A stretch of 64,000 nt of DNA from Acetohalobium arabaticum DSM 5501 (GCF_000144695.1 NC_014378.1:1553833-1617832), one strand, 5' to 3'. Positions 1 through 9,701 are shown, counted from the first letter of the stretch. The notes: generated from the letters alone by a model not told the origin. Numbers and translations: made by a program.

Positions 1-194
1 ATGAGATCTAAATTCTTCGGCTTGCCATCCAAGGCTCCATCCAAATCAACAATATGAAGCCTGGTAGCCCCTTTAGCAGCCCATAATTCAGCCATCTCCA
101 GCGGTTGACCATAGACTGTCTTCTGGTCAAAGTCTCCTTTATAGAGCCGGACACATTCTCCATCTTTAATATCTATTGCCGGAATAACCTCCAT
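1..194 (-). CDS. hisA: Phosphoribosylformimino-AICAR ribotide isomerase HisA, N-terminal part
   Basis: HisA opens the ring of ProFAR to PRFAR in histidine synthesis. Only about the first 64 codons are here; the gene runs off the left edge. The translation begins [20 protein letters not shown] and continues with [11 protein letters not shown], the first two beta strands of the HisA barrel with the catalytic Asp in PAIDI. Its ATG overlaps the hisH stop by one base (TAATG), so translation is coupled. It is the last gene seen of the operon hisZ-G-D-B-H-A; hisF and hisI would be expected beyond the edge. Confidence 0.93.
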   Translation of the reverse strand, partial: MEVIPAIDIKDGECVRLYKGDFDQKTVYGQPLEMAELWAAKGATRLHIVDLDGALDGKPKNLDL

Positions 195-802
195 TATATC
201 AACTCCCCAAAGTTTTTCAAGATCTTAAGTCCCTGCTTACTGCTCTTCTCTGGATGGTACTGAACAGCATAAACATTATCCTGTTGAATACTGGAGACAA
301 ACTCCATTCCATACTCAGTAGTAGTGGCAATTACTGACTCATCTTCCGGTACTACATAATAGGAATGAACAAAGTACTGAAAGAAACCTGATTCCAGATC
401 CTTAAATAGTTCTGTCTCCTTTTCCAATTCAAGCTGATTCCAGCCCATGTGGGGAATCTTTTTATCCAACTCAGCAGGAAATTTGACTACTTTACCCGGA
501 ATAATATCCAGCCCTTTCTGCTGGCCCCATTCTTCACTAGTCGAAAAGAGCAAATGAAGGCCCAGGCAGATACCTAAAAAAGGCATTCCCTGCTCAATTA
601 CATCATTGATTACTCCAATCAGTCCAGCCTCTCTTAGATTATCCATAGCATCACCAAAGGCACCGACTCCCGGCAGTACTACACCATCAGCCTTCGCTAT
701 CTCTGCTGGATCAGAAGTTATTTCAGCAGCAAATCCCATCTTTTCAAATCCCTTTTGAACGCTGCGTAAATTTCCCATGCCGTAATCTATAATCCTGATC
801 AT
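194..802 (-). CDS. hisH: Imidazole glycerol phosphate synthase, glutamine amidotransferase subunit HisH
   Basis: HisH hydrolyses glutamine and passes ammonia to HisF, which makes imidazole glycerol phosphate and AICAR. The 202-residue protein has normal family length. It shows the class I amidotransferase triad: the nucleophile Cys in [12 protein letters not shown], and His and Glu in VQYHPEKSS near the C-terminus. The oxyanion loop [13 protein letters not shown] is intact. It lies 20 bases after hisB and overlaps hisA by one base, inside the his operon. Confidence 0.97.
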   Translation of the reverse strand: MIRIIDYGMGNLRSVQKGFEKMGFAAEITSDPAEIAKADGVVLPGVGAFGDAMDNLREAGLIGVINDVIEQGMPFLGICLGLHLLFSTSEEWGQQKGLDIIPGKVVKFPAELDKKIPHMGWNQLELEKETELFKDLESGFFQYFVHSYYVVPEDESVIATTTEYGMEFVSSIQQDNVYAVQYHPEKSSKQGLKILKNFGELI

Positions 803-822
803 TATTAACTACTACCTCCCTG

Positions 823-1410
823 CTACTCTAGCTTATCTTTGGTAGACATAACTCCAGTAATTCGCTTATCCTCTTCTACTGCTTCACATAAAGCACGGCC
901 AAAGGCCTTAAAGGCTGCTTCGATAATATGATGCGTATTCTCTCCAGCCAGCTGGCGGAGATGGAGATTCAGACCACCATTCTGGACTACAGCTCGCATA
1001 AACTCTACTACTAACTCGGTATCAAACTCGCCTACTCTGTCCCGTTTCAATTCCAATCCATAGGCTAGATAGGATCTACCGCTTAAATCCAGTGAAACTG
1101 AAACTAAAGCCTCATCCATAGGTACATATTCAGTTCCATACCTCTTAATTCCTGCTTTATCTCCTATCGATTTATTAATAGCCCGTCCTAAACAGATACC
1201 TATATCCTCTACTGTATGATGAGCATCAATCTCCAAATCGCCATCTGCTGTAAGCTCAAGATTGAATAGGCCATGTTTACTAAACAGCTCCAGCATATGA
1301 TCTAAAAAAGGAACTCCTGTATCTACTTTGCTGCTGCCGTCTCCATCCAGATTTAACCTAAGTTCAATCTCAGTTTCTGATGTCCGGCGTTTAATCTCGG
1401 CTTCTCTCAT
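823..1410 (-). CDS. hisB: Imidazoleglycerol-phosphate dehydratase HisB
   Basis: HisB removes water from imidazole glycerol phosphate. At 195 residues it is the single-function form without the phosphatase domain found in enterobacteria. Metal-binding histidine clusters are visible: PFLDHMLELFSKHG, DAHHTVEDIG and GENTHHIIEAAFKAFG. The ATG follows an AGGAAGG-type ribosome site. It follows hisD by 20 bases. No hisC aminotransferase lies between hisD and hisB, where many Firmicutes carry it, so that step must be encoded elsewhere. Confidence 0.97.
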   Translation of the reverse strand: MREAEIKRRTSETEIELRLNLDGDGSSKVDTGVPFLDHMLELFSKHGLFNLELTADGDLEIDAHHTVEDIGICLGRAINKSIGDKAGIKRYGTEYVPMDEALVSVSLDLSGRSYLAYGLELKRDRVGEFDTELVVEFMRAVVQNGGLNLHLRQLAGENTHHIIEAAFKAFGRALCEAVEEDKRITGVMSTKDKLE

Positions 1411-1430
1411 TTAAATCTTCCTTTCCTTAC

Positions 1431-2726
1431 TTAATCTTCAAACCTAACTCTAACTGAATTAGCATGGGCATCCAGTCCTTCCACTTCAGCTAACTTGATA
1501 GCTTTATCCTTTACTTTGGCCAGTCCTTCCTTCGAATAAGACAGAATACTGGACTTTTTAATAAAGTCATCCAGATTTAAAGAAGAATAGAAGCGGGCTG
1601 AGCCTCCTGTCGGTAGAACATGGTTCGGTCCAGCTATGTAATCACCGAGCGGTTCAGCCGTATTGTGGCCTAAAAAGATTGCTCCGGCATTTTTGAGCTT
1701 ACCTACTAATTCAAAAGGCTTATCAACAGCAACCTCCAAATGCTCAGGAGCAAAGCGGTTAGTAATCTCTATTGCCTCAGTTAGATCATCAGTTAAAATA
1801 ATTGCTCCGTAATCCTCAAGAGCCTGAGTAGCTATCTCCTGGCGCGACAATTCAGCCAGCTGCTTTTTAAGCTCGACCTGTACAGCTTCTGCTAACTCTT
1901 TCGAATCAGTTACCAAGACTGATGAAGCCATAGGATCATGTTCAGCCTGGGATAGCAGATCAGCCGCCACATGCTTAGGAACTGCTGTATTATCAGCTAA
2001 GACCAGTACTTCACTAGGTCCAGCCAACATATCGATATCCACATATCCGTAGGCTAACTTCTTGGCCAGAGTAACATAGATATTCCCCGGTCCTACTATC
2101 TTATCTACTTTAGGTACTGCTTCAGTTCCAAAAGCTATTGCACCTACTGCCTGGGCTCCGCCTACCTTATAAATTTTATCTATATCTATCTTATCAGCTG
2201 CTACCAAAGTATAGGGATTCATCTCACCTGATTCATCCGGCGGCGATACCATAATTACCTCATCTACCTCTGCAACCTTGGCCGGAATTCCATTCATCAA
2301 AACCGAAGAAGGATAAGCAGCTGTTCCACCCGGCACATAAAGCCCTACACTCTCTAAAGGCCGAATCACCTGGCCTAAGACTACTCCATCATCATCAACA
2401 TTCATCCAGCTTTCTCTCTTCTGGCGCCTGTGAAAATCCTCAATATTCTCGATTGCTGTCTCCAAAGCAGCCAGAAATTCATCATCCACCTGTTTGTAGG
2501 CAGCCTTAATCTCCTCTTCAGTTACTAACATCTCTTCCGGACTAAATTCCACACCATCAAATTTAGCAGTATACTTCAATACCGCTTCATCACCATTGGC
2601 CTGAATATCATTCAATACCTCTTCTACCGTTTCCATCTTCTCGGGATCATCAAAAGAAGAGCGAGTTAAGATATCCTCCAGCTTATCATCTACCTCTGCT
2701 TCATTAGTATTAATTAATTTGATCAT
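1431..2726 (-). CDS. hisD: Histidinol dehydrogenase HisD
   Basis: HisD oxidises histidinol to histidine in two NAD-dependent steps using zinc. The 431-residue length is typical. Conserved segments include the glycine-rich KIVGPGNIYVTLAKK, the zinc and catalytic region LLSQAEHDPMASS, NRFAPEHLEV and the late GPNHVLPTGGSARF. The start codon lies inside the end of hisG (17-base overlap), so the two are translationally linked. Confidence 0.97.
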   Translation of the reverse strand: MIKLINTNEAEVDDKLEDILTRSSFDDPEKMETVEEVLNDIQANGDEAVLKYTAKFDGVEFSPEEMLVTEEEIKAAYKQVDDEFLAALETAIENIEDFHRRQKRESWMNVDDDGVVLGQVIRPLESVGLYVPGGTAAYPSSVLMNGIPAKVAEVDEVIMVSPPDESGEMNPYTLVAADKIDIDKIYKVGGAQAVGAIAFGTEAVPKVDKIVGPGNIYVTLAKKLAYGYVDIDMLAGPSEVLVLADNTAVPKHVAADLLSQAEHDPMASSVLVTDSKELAEAVQVELKKQLAELSRQEIATQALEDYGAIILTDDLTEAIEITNRFAPEHLEVAVDKPFELVGKLKNAGAIFLGHNTAEPLGDYIAGPNHVLPTGGSARFYSSLNLDDFIKKSSILSYSKEGLAKVKDKAIKLAEVEGLDAHANSVRVRFED

Positions 2727-3366
2727 CTTTACTATTCAAACTCCTTTCTATTCTTTGAACTATATTCTTGATTTCACCATAATGTGTTTTGTAACTAACG
2801 CGATTTATTATTAATCGGGCTGACGACTTAGCTACTTCAGCAATTTCAACTAAGTTATTCTTCCGCAGAGTCGTTCCTGTTGAAGTTATATCGACTATCA
2901 TTTCTGCTAAATCCACTGCTGGTGCCATTTCAATCGATCCATTGAGCTTAATTGTTTCTACCTGAATACCATGTTGATTAAAGAATCTCTCAGCAGTTTG
3001 GGGATACTTAGTAGCTACTCTAGCCTTAGCCGGCAGCTCTTCTAATGTAGTAATCCCTAAATCTTTCGGCACTGCTACTACTAACCTACAGCAACCTAAC
3101 CCTAAATCAACTACTTCACAGACCTTCTTGCCGGATTCTAACAACACATCCTTACCGGAAACACCGATATCAGCTGCTCCATACTCAACATAAGTCGGTA
3201 CATCTACTGCCTTAGATAAGATAAATTCAAAATCACCATTCTGTCCGGATAATATTAACTTTCTCGAATCATCATCCAAATCCTTGTTAACTACTCCTGC
3301 CTCCTGCAAAATATCCACTACAGGATCAAACAGTCTCCCTTTGGGCAGTGCAATCTTGAGTGGCAT
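2710..3366 (-). CDS. hisG: ATP phosphoribosyltransferase catalytic subunit HisG, short form
   Basis: HisG joins ATP and PRPP in the first, feedback-controlled step of histidine synthesis. The protein begins MPLKIALPKGRLFDP and has the PRPP loop MIVDITSTGTTLRKN. At 218 residues it lacks the C-terminal regulatory domain of long HisG, which agrees with the hisZ gene just upstream. I choose the ATG at 3366 because an AGGAGGTG site sits six bases before it; the in-frame GTG and ATG further out lie in or against that site. Confidence 0.95.
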   Translation of the reverse strand: MPLKIALPKGRLFDPVVDILQEAGVVNKDLDDDSRKLILSGQNGDFEFILSKAVDVPTYVEYGAADIGVSGKDVLLESGKKVCEVVDLGLGCCRLVVAVPKDLGITTLEELPAKARVATKYPQTAERFFNQHGIQVETIKLNGSIEMAPAVDLAEMIVDITSTGTTLRKNNLVEIAEVAKSSARLIINRVSYKTHYGEIKNIVQRIERSLNSKDDQIN

Positions 3367-3384
3367 AACCATCACCTCCTAATT

Positions 3385-4647
3385 TTATTTTAATCTAATC
3401 ACTTCTTGGCCACATAAAGTATCAAGTTCATAATCTCTATCTTTAATTAATTCTTTAGAACCAAGATAAACCAACCGACTCCAATCACTTTTAGATGCAT
3501 AGTCTATACTACTAGCCAAATCACGGTCAATTATCTCTAATGCTACTTTTTTATCATCTGCTCGTAAATCTTTAGCTAAATTAATTGCTGCTTCCTTCTT
3601 ATCTTCCTCATACAGCAAGAAGATCCTCTCTTCTTCAATCGGAAGCTCAACTCCCTGATTCTCCAGTGCTATCAATAATCTATCAATTCCGACTGCAAAG
3701 CCTGTAGCCGGACTTGCAGCTCCAAACTGTTCCAGCAGATTATCATACCTACCACCGCCACAGATAGTAAATCCTAAATCCTGTGTATAACCTTCAAAGA
3801 CCATTCCTGTATAGTAATTAAAACCACGGATAATATTTAAATCAAGATTAATACAGTCTGCCACACCTAAAAGTTCTAAGTTTTTATAGATCTTTTCCAG
3901 ATTATCCAAAGCTGACTTTGACTGCTGATTATCCACTAATTCTCTAGCCCGATCTATAATCTCTCTACCTCCTCTTAAATCAGGCAGAGTTAACAGAGCC
4001 TTCCTCTGTCTAGCAGTTAAATCAGTTTCTTTTACCAACCTCTCTAAACCTACAAAATCCTTTTGGTTCAGTTTACTTCGAATCTTTTTCTTCATTTCTG
4101 TAGTTAAATCTGCTTCTTCCATTAAGCCTATAAAGTAATCAATCTGACCAATATCCAGTGAAAAGTTCTTTAAACCCACCTGCTGTAATACCTCTACAGC
4201 AATAGCTGCAATCTCAGCATCAGCTAACTGTTCTTTGGCTCCGATTAATTCTATTCCAGCTTGATAAAACTCACGCTGCCTGCCTGCTTGTGGAGCTTCA
4301 TACTTGAACACATTGGCCTGATAAGAAAGTCGGAGCGGACGCGGTGCTTCTTTTAATCTATTTGCTACTAACCTAGCGATAGGAGCTGTCATTTCCGGAC
4401 GCAGAGCTAAAATATGGCCCTTTCGATCAAATAATTTATACATCTTCTGCTGCAGTTCTGAACCGGTTCCGATTGATAAGGCAGCAAAGAACTCAATTGC
4501 TGGAGTTATAACTTCTTCATAACCCCATCTAGCAAAGATAGAATCAATCTCTCTTTCTAAATACTTCTTCTTTTTTGCTTCCTCCGGCAGATAATCCTTA
4601 GTACCATCGGGGGTCTGCATCTTAGTAAAATTCAATTCACTTTCCAT
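3385..4647 (-). CDS. hisZ: ATP phosphoribosyltransferase regulatory subunit HisZ
   Basis: HisZ is a histidyl-tRNA synthetase paralogue that forms a hetero-octamer with short HisG and carries the histidine feedback site. The 420-residue protein starts with the synthetase-like segment PDGTKDYLPEEA and has motif 2-like LRPEMTAPIARLVANR and the late GGGRYDNLLEQFG. It lacks the C-terminal anticodon-binding part expected of a true HisRS with an intact active site, and its position as first gene of the his operon favours HisZ. The ATG has an AGAGGTGG site. Confidence 0.92.
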   Translation of the reverse strand: MESELNFTKMQTPDGTKDYLPEEAKKKKYLEREIDSIFARWGYEEVITPAIEFFAALSIGTGSELQQKMYKLFDRKGHILALRPEMTAPIARLVANRLKEAPRPLRLSYQANVFKYEAPQAGRQREFYQAGIELIGAKEQLADAEIAAIAVEVLQQVGLKNFSLDIGQIDYFIGLMEEADLTTEMKKKIRSKLNQKDFVGLERLVKETDLTARQRKALLTLPDLRGGREIIDRARELVDNQQSKSALDNLEKIYKNLELLGVADCINLDLNIIRGFNYYTGMVFEGYTQDLGFTICGGGRYDNLLEQFGAASPATGFAVGIDRLLIALENQGVELPIEEERIFLLYEEDKKEAAINLAKDLRADDKKVALEIIDRDLASSIDYASKSDWSRLVYLGSKELIKDRDYELDTLCGQEVIRLK

Positions 4648-4695
4648 TCTACCACCTCTTTATTATTTTAATACAGTAAAGTATTAACTTATTAA

Positions 4696-4724
4696 AATAT
4701 AACATACTAATTTTTAAATGTCAA
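4696..4724 (-). promoter_or_regulatory. Sigma-A promoter of the his operon
   Basis: Read on the minus strand, a perfect -35 TTGACA (4719-4724) is followed after exactly 17 bases by TATATT (4696-4701), preceded by TG one base upstream, an extended -10. It stands about 50 bases before hisZ and is the only strong promoter seen for hisZ-G-D-B-H-A. No T-box or attenuator is visible in the short leader. Confidence 0.85.
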
Positions 4725-4737
4725 TATAAATATAGAA

Positions 4738-4767
4738 AATCCTAACACCCCAATTAGTGTTAGGATT
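4738..4767 (-). terminator. Intrinsic hairpin after the sleB-like gene
   Basis: An 11-base-pair perfect stem (AATCCTAACAC with GTGTTAGGATT) lies just past the stop of the SleB-like gene and before the his promoter. On the minus strand it is followed by a TTTTCTATATTT tract. Confidence 0.75.
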
Positions 4768-4776
4768 GTTAATCAT

Positions 4777-5370
4777 TTATTCAGCAAAGACATGGTTTCC
4801 GATCTCAACGGTAGTTTCTCGAGTAGATAACCACCATAAAGTACGGGCTTTATCAGGATTATAAAAGTAAAGGGCATCTTTAGAAGGATCCCGCCCACTT
4901 AATGCTTCCTTGGCAGCTCGATAGGCTGTCTTATTTGGATTCAGATTAATCTGACCATTTTCTACTGAAGTGAACTGGCCTTCCTGATAGACAACTTCCT
5001 GAATTGTATCCGGAAATTGACTGCTTCTTACTCGATTTAATACTACCGCCCCTACGGCTACCTGGCCTCGATATGGTTCCCCTCGGGCTTCAGCATGGAT
5101 TATCCGTGCTAACAGTCCTTGGTTTGAATCAGATATATTCTCTGCATTTACATCTTCTTCTAATGCTTCTCTAACTACAGTGAATAATAAAATTAAAGCT
5201 AATCCCTTCGAAATATCATCACTACTAACTTTAATATCAAGTCCAGAAGCATGAGCAACATTATCCTGACATAGTGGTAATAATACTGTTATGTAAGAAA
5301 TTAATAGAGTAAATATTAACGTTAAGGCTACCACTTTTAAGCTAAATCCTGTCTTGTTTGTCATCAACAT
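4777..5370 (-). CDS. SleB-type cell wall hydrolase (spore cortex-lytic family)
   Basis: The 197-residue protein has an N-terminal membrane segment or signal (residues about 10-35, VVALTLIFTLLISYITVLL). The rest, from about residue 82, is the Hydrolase_2 domain of SleB and CwlJ lytic enzymes: LLARIIHAEARGEPYRGQVAVGAV, the catalytic Glu in HAEARGE, then NRVRSSQFP and the late YFYNPDKA. Family members cut peptidoglycan, often spore cortex during germination. There is no separate peptidoglycan-binding repeat, as in CwlJ. Two start codons are possible; the ATG at 5364 has the better spacing from GAGGAG. It follows ndk by 21 bases. Confidence 0.85.
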   Translation of the reverse strand: MLMTNKTGFSLKVVALTLIFTLLISYITVLLPLCQDNVAHASGLDIKVSSDDISKGLALILLFTVVREALEEDVNAENISDSNQGLLARIIHAEARGEPYRGQVAVGAVVLNRVRSSQFPDTIQEVVYQEGQFTSVENGQINLNPNKTAYRAAKEALSGRDPSKDALYFYNPDKARTLWWLSTRETTVEIGNHVFAE

Positions 5371-5391
5371 CTACTCCTCTATAACATTTAT

Positions 5392-5805
5392 TTAGATGAT
5401 TTCATCTTCACTAAAGAATAAATCTATCTCACGTTCAGCACTCTCAGGCGAATCTGAACCATGCACTACATTCCTATCGATACTTAAAGCATAATCGCCT
5501 CGAATACTTCCTGGAGTAGATTCAGCAGGATCTGTTTGACCCATCATCCTTCTGACAATTTTAATGGCACCTGGACCTTCAACTACCATAGCTACCACTG
5601 GTCCGGAAGTAATAAATTCTTTTAAATCAGAAAAGAAAGGCTTGTCTATATGTTCTGCATAATGCTTTTTAGCTAATCTATTTGAAATCTGCATCATCTT
5701 CATTGCTTTAATTTCTAAGCCTTTCTTCTCAATCCTAGAAATTATCTCTCCTACTAAATTACGCCTAGTACCATCTGGTTTGATCATGAAGAATGTCTGT
5801 TCCAC
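5392..5805 (-). CDS. ndk: Nucleoside diphosphate kinase
   Basis: Ndk moves the gamma phosphate between nucleoside triphosphates and diphosphates through a phosphohistidine. At 137 residues it has standard length. It shows the start [13 protein letters not shown], the ATP site [20 protein letters not shown], and the phosphorylated His in [13 protein letters not shown]. It sits between the SLH protein and the SleB-like hydrolase, all on one strand with short gaps, so it may be on the exbB-led transcript. Confidence 0.97.
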   Translation of the reverse strand: MEQTFFMIKPDGTRRNLVGEIISRIEKKGLEIKAMKMMQISNRLAKKHYAEHIDKPFFSDLKEFITSGPVVAMVVEGPGAIKIVRRMMGQTDPAESTPGSIRGDYALSIDRNVVHGSDSPESAEREIDLFFSEDEII

Positions 5806-5833
5806 AACAATTCCTCCTAAATTAATTTATAAT

Positions 5834-6502
5834 TTAACTCCCAGCTGCTAATACTAATAATAATAATCCTCCGCCGACTAACATTTGATTCTTTGATTTA
5901 GACTTTAATTCCTCATTCTCATCTTTAGTTTCACTGAGTTCATCTTCTAAAACAGAAACCCGATTTCTCAAATTGCGGTTCTTACTCTCTAAAGTTGTTA
6001 ATCTTGATTTAAGACTATGTTGGGTTGCTTCATATTCCTCAATATCTGTAATTATCTTATCAACTTCTTTTCTTACTGCCATCAATTCTTCTTTAGTCTT
6101 AATTCTATCCTCTTCGGCTACCTTATCTTGTTTGGCAAGCTTATCCAGTTTTTTATCAAAGATATCTGTCTTTTTATTTATCTCTACTAATTCAGATCTA
6201 AACTCTGTAGAAAGCTCTCGTAATGTAGCAGCATCTTCTTTGGAACCCTTTACCTGTCCCTGATCAATAGTCGCCAAAATTTCAGCTACAACTTTGGCCA
6301 ATTGGTATCTAGTCACTTCTTCCTGTCCGTTAAAAGTATTATCTTCATGTAAAGACATAAATCCTCTATCTACTAATTCCTTAACACTTTGATAGGCCCA
6401 GTGGTCCTTTGGAACATCTTCAATCTTCTCCTGTCCAAAGACAGGTAAAGTAAATACTAACAACAGACTTACTATTAAGCCGATACTAACTATCTTCTTC
6501 AT
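5834..6502 (-). CDS. SLH-domain coiled-coil envelope protein
   Basis: The 222-residue protein starts with a signal peptide (residues 1-23, ending PVFGQ) and one S-layer homology domain (about 27-85: IEDVPKDHWAYQSVKELVDRG, then EEVTRYQLAKVVAEIL). About 90 residues of charged heptad sequence follow, and the C-terminus is hydrophobic (MLVGGGLLLLVLAAGS). In diderm Firmicutes, SLH plus coiled coil is the periplasmic part of outer-membrane tethers of the OmpM type. Here the barrel is missing and a single hydrophobic end takes its place, so a tether role is inference. Confidence 0.8.
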   Translation of the reverse strand: MKKIVSIGLIVSLLLVFTLPVFGQEKIEDVPKDHWAYQSVKELVDRGFMSLHEDNTFNGQEEVTRYQLAKVVAEILATIDQGQVKGSKEDAATLRELSTEFRSELVEINKKTDIFDKKLDKLAKQDKVAEEDRIKTKEELMAVRKEVDKIITDIEEYEATQHSLKSRLTTLESKNRNLRNRVSVLEDELSETKDENEELKSKSKNQMLVGGGLLLLVLAAGS

Positions 6503-6534
6503 TATTCTTCCCCCTTTAACTTGGTTTAGTTATA

Positions 6535-8520
6535 TTAATTATCAATTATAAAGCTAAGTCTTTCCTGATCATAATTTATTTCTTGGCCTGATTCATCAGT
6601 AATTAATAAATCTTTAAAGCTAATATTAGCAGACCCTGACCTCTTCACCTTAAAATAGAGGATCCCTACCGTATCGGATAATACATCTTCTTCCTTTCTA
6701 GTATTACCCGTTAAAGAAATAGTTCCTTTATTTCTATTGAGGTCTTGTTCCCAACTAAGCAGTTCATTATTCTGAACAAATAATGTTCCTCGTGAAGCAT
6801 AGATCAGATCTAACCTATTCTGGTTATACTTTAATTCAGCAGCTACTTTATAAAGCTTTTCAATATTGGCTACTTTAAACCGGACCTTTAGATAATCTCC
6901 TACTTTTATATCCTGATTATCAGTCTGTAGATAGGCTGCTGGTTCCAATTTAGGAACATGTAGAAACTCCATCCCGGATTCATTTTCAGTATTAATCGCC
7001 TCCATCTCTACAGCATAAGGTAGTTCTCCCTCCATACCGACTGATTCCACCATCCACGGAACATCTACTTCTTCCTCAGGCTCTAAATAGCCTAAATACT
7101 TAATCTTTTTCTCTCCATCTGCCAGCTTCAATCCAGGCGGTAGAATAATAGATACCGTCGGATCATAAGCAGTAGAAGCTCCTCTGTTGGCTACTTTAGC
7201 AGTTACCTCAAAAGGATTAGGCTCTAACATTCTATTCTCAAGCTCCAATTTTTTAGGTCCTGAAAGTGATAATTTCAGTTTAGGAGGCCCAATTACTGTA
7301 ACTGACCGGCTGACTGAATTATCATCAGTATTCTCAGCTGTAACATCAACACTATATTCTAACTCCTGCTTGGCTTCTTCTTTAGGTTCTACCTGCCAGA
7401 CCACCTGGCTTGTAGATCCCGGTTTAAGATTTCCGAGAGATTTTTCTTTAGCTTCATCACCGGCCAAAGTTAATCCCTCTGGTAGATTAAGTTCTGTTGC
7501 TACTTCTTTAGCCTCAATCTCAGCTGTGTTCTGAATATAAGCAACCACTGGAAAAGACTTATTCTGTTTATCCAGCACTACCTCAGCTGGTGAACTAACT
7601 CCCAATGATAATAAACCGGGTACAGTAGTAATTCCGCCTAAACCATAATTAGTAACATAGGTTGTACTCTCACCAGGAGGTAAAGATTTAGGCTCCCAGA
7701 AAAGAGCCAAGGCACTATCCAATTGGAACTCACCTTTTCGCATGAATTCTTCACCAGGATTATAATCAAAACTCCAGACCCCATCAGCCAGACTACCCCA
7801 GTCAGCAACATAGAGTTTATCAGGAGCAGTTACCTGATTCCCTTTAACAGTACCCTGGGCTATAACCTGCGCATCATCTAATTTATCAAAAGCCTGCCAG
7901 AAAATCGGCAGCTTATCCTTAGTATACATTTTATCTGTCTTTAGAGCATTAGAACCGATTCGAAAAGGGGCCCCATCATTATTTCCTAACATAGTATCAA
8001 GCATAATTCTAAGTCCTATTTTATGTAATTTATCACCGCTATTTTTTACCTTATATTTAATCTGTGCAGTATCAGGCAGACCAGTAGTATTACTTTTAAC
8101 AAAGCTCAAACTCTGAATTACAGTTATATCGCCGTATTTATAAACAGTCTCAATTGCTCCCTGTTCAGTTATATACGGAGCCTTAACCTGCTTACCATAC
8201 TTACCTAACTTACCGGCCCGTTTATCAGTTTTGCCTCCAAACACATAGTTGGTATCATCAACTTTAATTGTAGTATATGACGTCCATGGCTTCGGTCTAC
8301 CATAAATTAGCGGTTTCCCGTCATCATTATCATGCATTGGATCACCGCCGGTTACATCAACAGCAAAACGACTAGCATTCTTCTGATCCTGATTGACAAC
8401 TATTGAAATATAATCATTCTTAATCTGTAAGTTTCCATGCTCATCTACAGCTGCTAAAGCATTGGCACTCAATAATATAAAACTGATTATTACTATTATT
8501 ACCATCAATCTGGATTTCAT
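6535..8520 (-). CDS. Secreted multidomain protein with cohesin-like C-terminus
   Basis: The 661-residue protein has a signal peptide (1-23, ending ALA). Residues about 30-300 form an unassigned domain rich in aromatic and glycine residues. About 310-530 hold two CARDB/DUF11-like beta domains (SPAEVVLDKQNKSFPV, LPEGLTLAGDEAK, then LPPGLKLADGEKKIKYLG). The last 125 residues resemble a cohesin fold (IKVGDYLKVRFKVANI, FKVKRSGSANISF). Cohesins bind dockerins, but no dockerin is recognisable in this window. It lies between tonB and the SLH gene, so a part in envelope assembly or substrate binding is plausible. No catalytic motif is seen. Confidence 0.7.
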   Translation of the reverse strand: MKSRLMVIIVIISFILLSANALAAVDEHGNLQIKNDYISIVVNQDQKNASRFAVDVTGGDPMHDNDDGKPLIYGRPKPWTSYTTIKVDDTNYVFGGKTDKRAGKLGKYGKQVKAPYITEQGAIETVYKYGDITVIQSLSFVKSNTTGLPDTAQIKYKVKNSGDKLHKIGLRIMLDTMLGNNDGAPFRIGSNALKTDKMYTKDKLPIFWQAFDKLDDAQVIAQGTVKGNQVTAPDKLYVADWGSLADGVWSFDYNPGEEFMRKGEFQLDSALALFWEPKSLPPGESTTYVTNYGLGGITTVPGLLSLGVSSPAEVVLDKQNKSFPVVAYIQNTAEIEAKEVATELNLPEGLTLAGDEAKEKSLGNLKPGSTSQVVWQVEPKEEAKQELEYSVDVTAENTDDNSVSRSVTVIGPPKLKLSLSGPKKLELENRMLEPNPFEVTAKVANRGASTAYDPTVSIILPPGLKLADGEKKIKYLGYLEPEEEVDVPWMVESVGMEGELPYAVEMEAINTENESGMEFLHVPKLEPAAYLQTDNQDIKVGDYLKVRFKVANIEKLYKVAAELKYNQNRLDLIYASRGTLFVQNNELLSWEQDLNRNKGTISLTGNTRKEEDVLSDTVGILYFKVKRSGSANISFKDLLITDESGQEINYDQERLSFIIDN

Positions 8521-8549
8521 ACATCACTCACCTCTCAACAGCCGAAATA

Positions 8550-9677
8550 TTATAAGTCAAGCCGGTTAAATTTAATCTCTACCTCCCCCGAAGTAAAGAC
8601 AACATCTAAGAAGATTACATAACTACTGCCAGCTGTATCAAACTCCCAGCCTCGCTGAACAGTTAACTTAGCTACTCCATCCAAATTACTATCACCAGAA
8701 GATTCAAGAATTATAACATTCTTGACTTCTCCTGTAGCTTCGACCTCAACTTTGAGTGCAACCCTGCCCTCTACCCCTTGATTAACAGCATTCTTAGGAT
8801 AAACAGGCATTTTCTTTTTAGCTACCATCATCTGCGGCGTCTTCTCTTTAGGCTGCTCTTGGCCTTCAGTTTCTTCTGCTCCACTCTTCTGTTGCTCACC
8901 ATCTGAAGCAGCTGCCTTATCCTTATCCTGTGAATCTTTTTCCGCTTCAGCAGTTTTATCTTTACTTTTCTCAGTTTCCTTATTCCCTTCAGATTTTTCA
9001 TTTTCAGATTTACTATCTTCAGTCTTATCTTCTTTGACTTCTACAGTTTCTTCTCCTTGTTTGCTGTCTAAAACATCAGAAGCAGCTTCAGGAGTCGAAT
9101 CATCCTCAAGCTTACCTGCATCCTCAGAATTAGATGCTGTCTTTTCTTGACTCTCCTCAGCCTTTTCCGGTTCTTTCGGTTCTACTTCTTCTGGCTCTAC
9201 TTCTTTCTTATTCGGCTCTTCTGGTTCTACTTCTTCAGGTTTAGTTTCTTCAGATTCTATTTCTTCTGATTTTTGTTCTTCTGGCTCCTGCTGTTCTGGC
9301 TCTTCTGATACAGTATCAGTTTCTTCTTTTGAGCCTTTATTTATATTCTCTTTTGATTCATTATTTCCTTTTGATTCATTATTTCCTTTTGATTCATTAT
9401 CTTCTTTTGGCTCATCTTCATTATTTCTTTTATCTTTTTTCTCATCTTCGTTCTTATTATCTTCCTGATCCTCTACTTCATCCTTAGGTTCTTCCTTTTC
9501 TACTCCTTCTACTCTATTGACTGTATTAGAATCTGATTTATCCAAGTCACTGAATTCAATTACCCCTTGCTGCCTTAAGGGATAGGTCTTAAAAGCAGGC
9601 TTTGCTTCGTAAAAATTAGGAGACAAAGAAAGAATCAATATATGGAGCAAGAGTGAGATTAAAATATATCGTTTCAT
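8550..9677 (-). CDS. tonB: TonB-like energy transducer
   Basis: The protein has one N-terminal membrane segment (MKRYILISLLLHILILSLS), a very long acidic and proline-rich spacer (residues about 55-275, runs of EPEE, EEPK, SKGNNE), and a C-terminal TonB domain (KKKMPVYPKNAVNQGVEGRV, then VILESSGDSNLDGVAKLTV). TonB carries energy from ExbB/ExbD to outer-membrane receptors. The spacer would be long enough to cross a thick periplasm. I choose the ATG at 9677: the upstream GTG lies inside the AAGGTGG ribosome site. It directly follows exbD. No TonB-dependent receptor is in the window. Confidence 0.9.
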   Translation of the reverse strand: MKRYILISLLLHILILSLSPNFYEAKPAFKTYPLRQQGVIEFSDLDKSDSNTVNRVEGVEKEEPKDEVEDQEDNKNEDEKKDKRNNEDEPKEDNESKGNNESKGNNESKENINKGSKEETDTVSEEPEQQEPEEQKSEEIESEETKPEEVEPEEPNKKEVEPEEVEPKEPEKAEESQEKTASNSEDAGKLEDDSTPEAASDVLDSKQGEETVEVKEDKTEDSKSENEKSEGNKETEKSKDKTAEAEKDSQDKDKAAASDGEQQKSGAEETEGQEQPKEKTPQMMVAKKKMPVYPKNAVNQGVEGRVALKVEVEATGEVKNVIILESSGDSNLDGVAKLTVQRGWEFDTAGSSYVIFLDVVFTSGEVEIKFNRLDL

Positions 9678-9701
9678 TAAACCAACCACCTTAAGTCATA
9701 A

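Noticed and set aside
3385-4647. Histidyl-tRNA synthetase
   Set aside because: It heads the his operon next to a short HisG and lacks a clear anticodon-binding end, so HisZ fits better.
5973-6263. Plus-strand frame of 96 codons antisense to the SLH gene
   Set aside because: The SLH protein has a clear signal, domain and coiled coil; the antisense frame is serine/leucine-rich shadow sequence without a ribosome site.
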